A stretch of 64,000 bases of DNA from Clostridiaceae bacterium (GTDB taxonomy: Bacteria > Bacillota > Clostridia > Oscillospirales > Butyricicoccaceae), in contig JAGZOP010000004.1 in assembly GCA_018383195.1 (NCBI GenBank), positions 43,306-107,305 on the forward strand. Reading direction: 5' to 3'. The notes beneath the pieces are model-generated. The model saw nothing but the letters and a program-made list of their open reading frames with translations, was not told where the DNA came from and searched no databases. Positions 59,346 to 64,000 of this stretch are shown here, piece by piece. Each line of letters begins with the position of its first letter. Positions within the stretch are counted from its first letter, which is position 1. The translations under genes and the position numbers were made by a program.

Positions 59346-60539
59346 ATGAGCCGACAATTTTCCATCATCAGTGCGGGACCGGGACAGCCGGGGATGCTGA
59401 CCGAGCGGGCGCGGGATGCGGTTGTACAGGCAGAGGAGGTATATGCCTGTGGACGGGTTGCCGGCGCGCTTGCCCTGCTGCGCGCAGACTGGAAGCTGTG
59501 CCCGGCGGAAGAACTTGCCGAACTTGCGATTGAATCTGATAAGGAAAAAATTGCAATTGTCGTCAATGGAGATGCAGGATTTTTCGGCGGTCTGACGCAG
59601 ATGGCAGAGATTTTACAGCCGCACGGTACAGTGCAGGTCTATCCGGGAATGAGCAGCGTACAGTGTTTATGCGCACGCTTGGGAGAGAGCTATGATGACG
59701 GGGTTTGGCTGAAAGATGGAGCGTGTGACCTGCTTGCCGCGGTGTCTTACCATAGAAAGCTGTTTTTCCTGATGGAAGGCGGACGCGGTCCCGGAGCGCT
59801 CTGCACCGAGTTGTGCGCTGCCGGATTGGGAGAATTGGAGGTTGCGGTCGGCACCAGATTGGCGACCGGACGGGAACATGTTGTTCGGGGGACTGCGCAA
59901 TCCCTGCGGGGCAAAGTATTCGCAGCGCCGGCGCTTATGATGATTTTGAACGACAAGGCAACCGACCCAATGCGCCCGATATTTGATTCCGATTTGACTG
60001 CGGGGGAAGGCATCGCGATGATTCGGCAGGAGATACGCTGGAATGCGGTGAATCTGCTGGGGGTACGCCCGGAAGAAATCGTCTATGATCTTGGTGCAGG
60101 AAACGGCGCAGTGGCAATGGAACTCGCGCGCAAAGCCAATTGTGGTCAGGTTTATGCTGTGGATGAACACGCAGATGCAGTTGATTTGATTCAGCGCAAC
60201 CGGGATACACTCGGCTGCCGGAATGTGCGGATTGTGCGCGGTGAAACCATGAAGGCGGTCAAGCCGCTACCGGCACCCGATGCAGTGTTTGTCGGTACTG
60301 GAGCGGGCAGTCTGCGGGAGATTCTCGGCATGCTCAAGGAGAAAAATGAGCATGTGCGTGTCGTGATTGCGGCAGACAGCTTGGAACGGCTCAGCGAGGC
60401 GCAGATGGCGCTTAGCGCGCATCGCTATAAGCATGTGGAGGTCAGTCAGCTTTTGCTGTCGCGTGCGCGTCAGCTTGGCAAGTACAATCTCATGATGGCA
60501 GGGGAAACCATGTTCTTGCTCAGCGCGGGGAAAGCGTAA
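59346..60539 (+). CDS. Precorrin-6Y/cobalt-precorrin C5,15-methyltransferase (CbiE-CbiT fusion)
   Basis: A 397-residue protein. The N-terminal half (about 1-200) is a tetrapyrrole methylase (ISAGPGQPGMLT; VNGDAGFFGG) like CbiE; the C-terminal half has a class I SAM site, VYDLGAGNGAVAMELA, like CbiT. Together these methylate C5 and C15 and decarboxylate the corrin ring in cobalamin synthesis. AGGAGGAGATCAAC sets the ATG at 59346. No other cobalamin genes are in the window, so it is an orphan here. Confidence 0.85.
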   Translation: MSRQFSIISAGPGQPGMLTERARDAVVQAEEVYACGRVAGALALLRADWKLCPAEELAELAIESDKEKIAIVVNGDAGFFGGLTQMAEILQPHGTVQVYPGMSSVQCLCARLGESYDDGVWLKDGACDLLAAVSYHRKLFFLMEGGRGPGALCTELCAAGLGELEVAVGTRLATGREHVVRGTAQSLRGKVFAAPALMMILNDKATDPMRPIFDSDLTAGEGIAMIRQEIRWNAVNLLGVRPEEIVYDLGAGNGAVAMELARKANCGQVYAVDEHADAVDLIQRNRDTLGCRNVRIVRGETMKAVKPLPAPDAVFVGTGAGSLREILGMLKEKNEHVRVVIAADSLERLSEAQMALSAHRYKHVEVSQLLLSRARQLGKYNLMMAGETMFLLSAGKA

Positions 60540-60602
60540 GACTGCGGGCGCTGCCCACACCTGCTTGCTTTTTGAAAAAAGCAAGAGCAAAACACTTCAA
60601 AA

Positions 60603-60637
60603 AAGAGGCTTGGTGATGATACCAAGCCTCTCTTTTT
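60603..60637 (+). terminator. Terminator after the cbiET gene
   Basis: AGAGGCTTGG / CCAAGCCTCT stem with loop TGATGATA, then CTTTTTG. Confidence 0.9.
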
Positions 60638-60649
60638 GTGGAGTGTATT

Positions 60650-61322
60650 TCAGTTTTCGGGAGGTACTTCCTCGCCAGTCAGGACGTCGATATAAAAGTA
60701 ATGGAGTTGATTGGTGGGATTGGTTTTATAGTCGGAGAACCAATAGATTCCCAGCGGATGACCGTCTTGCCCGTACTGCGACAAGCTGATATAGGTCATA
60801 TCCTGCGGCGCGACAGCTTTGGCTTCCGCAAGCGGCATGGGATGCACGACAGCGAGATAGCAAAGCGCTGTGAGGATCAAAATTGGCATGAAAATGATCT
60901 CGAACTGACACATTTCCAGTATGGGATTGGAAGCCGAAGTGACGGCTTCGTTTTTTTTGACTATGCAGCTCGAAAAACAGAAGACCGCTCGCCAAAATAG
61001 CAAAGCAAAGAAAAAGATAGCGGCTGAGTTCGTATGGATTTTGGATGAGGAGAGCGAAAAAAGCGAAAATCAGACAAAAGAGAAGCAAAAAACTAATACG
61101 AGCGACCAAAGAATTTGGATTCGGAGGTTGATTGTAGACAGGTTCTACACCAAGTCCCTTCAGCAGCAGGACGAGCAATGGATAAAGCAGAAAGAAAACA
61201 ATGTCGGATTTTACTGCGCCGTCGTATGCGCGGTGTAGCCAATAAAAGACGCCTGCAAGCGCTGCCCAGCAGACACCTGCTAAAAGCGCGAGCGGGATGC
61301 GGTATTTTTGCAGCCGGTTCAT
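60650..61322 (-). pseudogene. Membrane-protein gene interrupted at an A8 tract
   Basis: From ATG 61322 (after AGGAGGTGTGTTTT) the frame encodes about 120 residues with four hydrophobic helices (for example YLFLCFAILASGLLFFELHS), then loses sense after an A8 run (plus-strand T8, 60951-60958). Downstream, a +1 frame continues with a fifth helix (IIFMPILILTALCYLAV) and a well-formed C-terminal part ending LTGEEVPPEN. Seven A residues would join both parts into one protein of about 223 residues. It is a frameshift mutation, a sequencing error, or slippage-dependent expression. No function is recognised. Confidence 0.7.
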
Positions 61323-61345
61323 AAAACACACCTCCTGATAAAAAA

Positions 61346-61376
61346 ACAAGGCAGGGCATATGCCCTGCCTGATGTT
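61346..61376 (-). terminator. Terminator of pfp
   Basis: Perfect palindrome AGGCAGGGCATATGCCCTGCCT (61349-61370; arms of 11 bases), followed on the minus strand by TGTTTTTTTA. Confidence 0.88.
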
Positions 61377-61393
61377 TTTTTGTTGGGGGAAAA

Positions 61394-62635
61394 TTATGCT
61401 TCTGCCTTGATCTTTGCCAGCTTTGCAAAGCGCGGCAGACCATCTTCCTTCGGACCTACGTTCTCGCCGGAGATCAGCGGCATTGCGTACTCGATGAACT
61501 TCTCGTTTACGCCGTTGCCCTCTTCGTTGATCCACTCGCGCGGAACCTTCTTCTCGGTGTTTGCAACCTTAGACAGCGGCAGCAGCTCGATTTCGCACTT
61601 GTAGCCGTTCTCATCGCGGGTGCACTTGAAGCCCGGCATGTAGTCGGTCTCGCCTGCAACTGCATTGTTTACAGCAGCCTGACCAGCCATGTAGGACTCG
61701 TCTACGTCGGTCTTGGAAGCGCAGTGTGCAGCGCAGCGCTGCAGCAGGCTCAGCTCGATGCCGCGCACCTTGCAGCCAAGCTCGTTCTTTACAGTGTCAG
61801 CCAGCATGGAAGCCAGACCGCCGAGCTGTGCATGACCGAAGCCGTCGGTTGCAGAGGTCTTTGCCTCGGATACGAAAGAGCCGTCTGCATAGTGGATGCC
61901 CTCGGAAACTGCTACGAGGCAGTTGCCCTTTTCGTCGTAAACCTTCTTTACGTCCGCGAGGAACTTCTTCATGTCGAAGTCGGTCTCCGGGAGGTAAATG
62001 AGGTCCGGACCAGCACCCTTTGCGGTAGCCAGACCAGCAGCAGCGGTCAGCCAGCCAGCATGACGGCCCATGATCTCAACGATGCAAACCATGCCAGTGT
62101 CATATACACGTGCATCCTGATAGATTTCCATGCAGGAAGTTGCGATATACTTTGCGGCGGAAGCAAAGCCTGGGCAGTGGTCGGTACCGAACAGGTCGTT
62201 GTCGATGGTCTTCGGAATACCCATTACACGGCACTCATAACCGGACTTCATCATATACTTGGAAACCTTGTTGCAGGTATCCATGGAGTCGTTGCCGCCG
62301 TTGTAGAAGAAGTAACGGATGTCGTACTTCTTGAACATTTCAAGAATACGCTTGTAATCGGTGTCATCAACATCCGGATCAGCCAGCTTGTAACGGCAGG
62401 AACCCAGTGCAGAGGACGGGGTATAACGCAGAAGCTTCAGCTCTTCGCGGTCTTCCTTGTCGATGTCATACAGGTGATCGTCGAGCAGACCCTTGATGCC
62501 ATGTGCCATGCCGAATACACGGGTGATGGAATCGGAGTCCAGAGCAGCCTCCAGAGCACCCAGAACAGAAGAGTTGATTACCGAAGTCGGGCCACCGGAC
62601 TGACCGATGACGCAAGCGCCTTTTAATTCACTCAT
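61394..62635 (-). CDS. pfp: PPi-type 6-phosphofructokinase
   Basis: A 413-residue enzyme of the PFK group II. GQSGGPTSVINSSVLG, YNGGNDSMDTC (Asp in the position that favours pyrophosphate over ATP), GIPKTIDNDLFGTDHCPG and VEIMGRHAGWLTAAAGLA are present. It would make the fructose-6-P step reversible and PPi-driven. ATAGGAGGTATTTCTAAA sets the minus-strand ATG at 62635. It is divergent from fba, the next glycolytic step. Phosphoryl donor is inferred from that residue only. Confidence 0.9.
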   Translation of the reverse strand: MSELKGACVIGQSGGPTSVINSSVLGALEAALDSDSITRVFGMAHGIKGLLDDHLYDIDKEDREELKLLRYTPSSALGSCRYKLADPDVDDTDYKRILEMFKKYDIRYFFYNGGNDSMDTCNKVSKYMMKSGYECRVMGIPKTIDNDLFGTDHCPGFASAAKYIATSCMEIYQDARVYDTGMVCIVEIMGRHAGWLTAAAGLATAKGAGPDLIYLPETDFDMKKFLADVKKVYDEKGNCLVAVSEGIHYADGSFVSEAKTSATDGFGHAQLGGLASMLADTVKNELGCKVRGIELSLLQRCAAHCASKTDVDESYMAGQAAVNNAVAGETDYMPGFKCTRDENGYKCEIELLPLSKVANTEKKVPREWINEEGNGVNEKFIEYAMPLISGENVGPKEDGLPRFAKLAKIKAEA

Positions 62636-62695
62636 TTTAGAAATACCTCCTAAATATAACTGATAACCCGAGCGAGGGCGTTTCAAGTCATTCAA

Positions 62696-62724
62696 AGCAT
62701 ACCATAAAACCGCCTTAAAATCAA
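62696..62724 (-). promoter_or_regulatory. Predicted promoter of pfp
   Basis: Minus strand: TTGATT (62724-62719), 17 bases, TATGCT (62701-62696). Confidence 0.6.
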
Positions 62725-62783
62725 TTTCTTTTGTATAATTTCCGGAAAAATCCACAGAGTAAACAAAATGAAAACAAAAAGCT

Positions 62784-62812
62784 TGATTTTGCCTGTCCAC
62801 ACTGGTAAGATA
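62784..62812 (+). promoter_or_regulatory. Predicted promoter of fba
   Basis: TTGATT (62784-62789), 17 bases, TAAGAT (62807-62812). The same -35 hexamer as the divergent pfp promoter. Confidence 0.6.
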
Positions 62813-62871
62813 ATGTTAGGATTGCTTGTGAAAAATTGAGCAAAATCAATATTCGAAAGGAAGTTATTACT

Positions 62872-63840
62872 ATGCCATTAGTAACTACTACCGAAATGTT
62901 TAAGAAGGCATACGACGGCGGCTATGCTGTTGGTGCTTTCAATGTAAACAACATGGAAATCGTTCAGGGCATCACCGAGGCAGCAGGCGAGCTGAAGTCT
63001 CCGGTTGTTCTGCAGGTATCCAAGGGTGCGCGTGCATATGCGAACCATAAGTATCTGGTTCACATGGTACAGGCAGCAGTTGAAAATTACCCGGATATCC
63101 CGATCGCTCTGCATCTGGACCATGGCGATTCGTTCGAGCTTTGTAAGTCCTGCATCGACGGCGGCTTTACCTCTGTTATGATCGACGCATCTTCCAAGCC
63201 GTTTGAGGAGAACGTTGCGCTGACCAAGCAGGTTGTAGAGTATGCGCATGCACATGGTGCTGTTGTCGAGGCTGAGCTGGGCACTCTGGCTGGCGTTGAG
63301 GACGAAGTTGTTGTCGAAGCTGGCAAGGAAAGCTACACCCGCCCGGAAGAGGTTGAGGAGTTCGTATCCCGCACGGGCTGTGACTCTCTGGCAATTGCAA
63401 TCGGTACCTCTCACGGTGCTTACAAGTTCACTCCTGAGCAGTGCACCCGCAACGAAGAGGGCATTCTGGTTCCGCCTCCGCTGCGTTTTGACGTACTCGA
63501 AGAGTGCATCAAGCGTCTGCCGGGCTTCCCGATCGTTCTGCATGGTTCTTCTTCTGTTCCGCAGGATATGGTTAAGATCGTAAACACCTATGGCGGCCAG
63601 ATGCCGGATGCAATCGGCATTCCGGAGGAAGAGTTGCGTCATGCTGCTCAGCTGGCTGTCTGCAAGATCAACATTGACTCCGACATCCGTCTGGCTATGA
63701 CTGCGATGATCCGCAAGCATATGGCTGAGCATCCGGATCACTTCGATCCGCGTCAGTACCTGAAGCCGGCTCGTCAGGCTGTTAAGGAAATGGTTGCACA
63801 CAAGATCGTGAACGTTCTTGGTTCCGACGGCAAGGCGTAA
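62872..63840 (+). CDS. fba: Fructose-bisphosphate aldolase, class II
   Basis: A 322-residue zinc aldolase that splits fructose-1,6-bisphosphate into two triose phosphates. Zinc and catalytic residues: ALHLDHGDSFELC, VEAELGTLAG, AIGTSHGAYKF and VLHGSSSVPQD, and the phosphate loop CKINIDSDIR. GAAAGGAAGTTATTACT sets the ATG at 62872. Codon use is among the most biased in the window. Divergent from pfp. Confidence 0.97.
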   Translation: MPLVTTTEMFKKAYDGGYAVGAFNVNNMEIVQGITEAAGELKSPVVLQVSKGARAYANHKYLVHMVQAAVENYPDIPIALHLDHGDSFELCKSCIDGGFTSVMIDASSKPFEENVALTKQVVEYAHAHGAVVEAELGTLAGVEDEVVVEAGKESYTRPEEVEEFVSRTGCDSLAIAIGTSHGAYKFTPEQCTRNEEGILVPPPLRFDVLEECIKRLPGFPIVLHGSSSVPQDMVKIVNTYGGQMPDAIGIPEEELRHAAQLAVCKINIDSDIRLAMTAMIRKHMAEHPDHFDPRQYLKPARQAVKEMVAHKIVNVLGSDGKA

Positions 63841-63862
63841 TTGCTTTATAATTGATTCAAAA

Positions 63863-63895
63863 GAAAGACCGGTGCTTTATGCACCGGTCTTTCTT
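63863..63895 (+). terminator. Terminator after fba
   Basis: AAAGACCGGTGC / GCACCGGTCTTT stem with loop TTTAT, then CTTGC. Confidence 0.85.
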
Positions 63896-63947
63896 GCTAG
63901 TCTTTTTCTCAGCGAAAAAAGAATTTCAGAAAAAATCAAAAAACCTG

Positions 63948-63976
63948 TTGACAAGGGGCGGGAATTGTCGTATACT
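63948..63976 (+). promoter_or_regulatory. Strong promoter at the right edge
   Basis: Perfect TTGACA (63948-63953), 17 bases, TATACT (63971-63976). The gene it serves lies beyond the window. Confidence 0.75.
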
Positions 63977-64000
63977 AATCAAGCTGTCTCGTGAGGGACG

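Noticed and set aside
1..64000. CRISPR arrays, insertion sequences, prophage genes, rRNA genes
   Set aside because: No regularly spaced repeats, transposases, integrases or rRNA sequence were seen anywhere in the window.

Overview
The window is a gene-dense stretch of a bacterial chromosome with no phage, IS or plasmid genes. AGGAGG-type ribosome binding sites, sigma-A-like promoters (TTGACA/TATAAT), many U-tailed hairpin terminators, and gene orders such as ylxM-ffh-rpsP-khpA-rimM-trmD, tig-clpP-clpX-lon-engB and murB-rapZ-whiA-dnaE-pfkA point to a Firmicute of class Clostridia. The moderately GC-rich sequence and the metabolic content (L-lactate dehydrogenase, PPi-type phosphofructokinase, inositol catabolism) suggest an anaerobic gut Oscillospirales-type organism. 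I cannot assign a genus from sequence reading alone.

Layout. 1-3.5 kb: end of ylxM, then SRP and ribosome/tRNA maturation genes. 3.6-8 kb: 1-phosphofructokinase, a GH13 glucosidase and an MFS permease surround rplS, which has its own L19-type leader RNA. 8.1-13.8 kb: a tightly overlapping lepB-rbgA-rnhB-yraN-dipeptidase-thrC-phosphoesterase run. 13.8-20.5 kb: tig, clpP, clpX, lon and engB (protein folding and turnover). 20.5-24 kb: a small zinc-ribbon membrane protein, an SCP2 protein, ldh, and a secreted SLH protein. 24-32.6 kb: iolD-iolB, a divergent AraC regulator, a DeoR regulator, a two-subunit transketolase, tRNA-Pro and an iolG-like dehydrogenase. 32.8-38.4 kb: phosphoglucomutase, a basic-tailed membrane protein, a regulatory intergenic region, rpsO and pnp. 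38.6-46 kb: a RluA-type pseudouridine synthase, yceD-rpmF, a DUF512 protein, der, plsY, gpsA and murB. 46-54.9 kb: rapZ, whiA, dnaE, pfkA, a short-chain dehydrogenase, small unknowns and degV. 55-61.3 kb: secreted polysaccharide deacetylase, a CDF-like transporter, a secreted ComEC-like hydrolase, an orphan CbiE/CbiT fusion and a frameshifted membrane gene. 61.4-64 kb: PPi-type PFK and class II aldolase, transcribed divergently.

How it fits together. Central carbon genes (two phosphofructokinases, FBA, 1-PFK, PGM, LDH, transketolase) are scattered among translation and envelope genes. iolD, iolB and the transketolase pair show the same restricted codon choice (mostly CTG Leu and AAG Lys) as tig, pnp and fba, which suggests high expression. 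The least explained parts are: (a) a predicted minus-strand small RNA of about 95 nt with its own promoter and two tandem terminators at 35.35-35.55 kb, beside three DnaA-box-like motifs; (b) the inositol/split-transketolase locus with two regulators and terminator-like leaders; (c) a long imperfect hairpin before pnp; and (d) an A8 tract that splits a membrane-protein gene.
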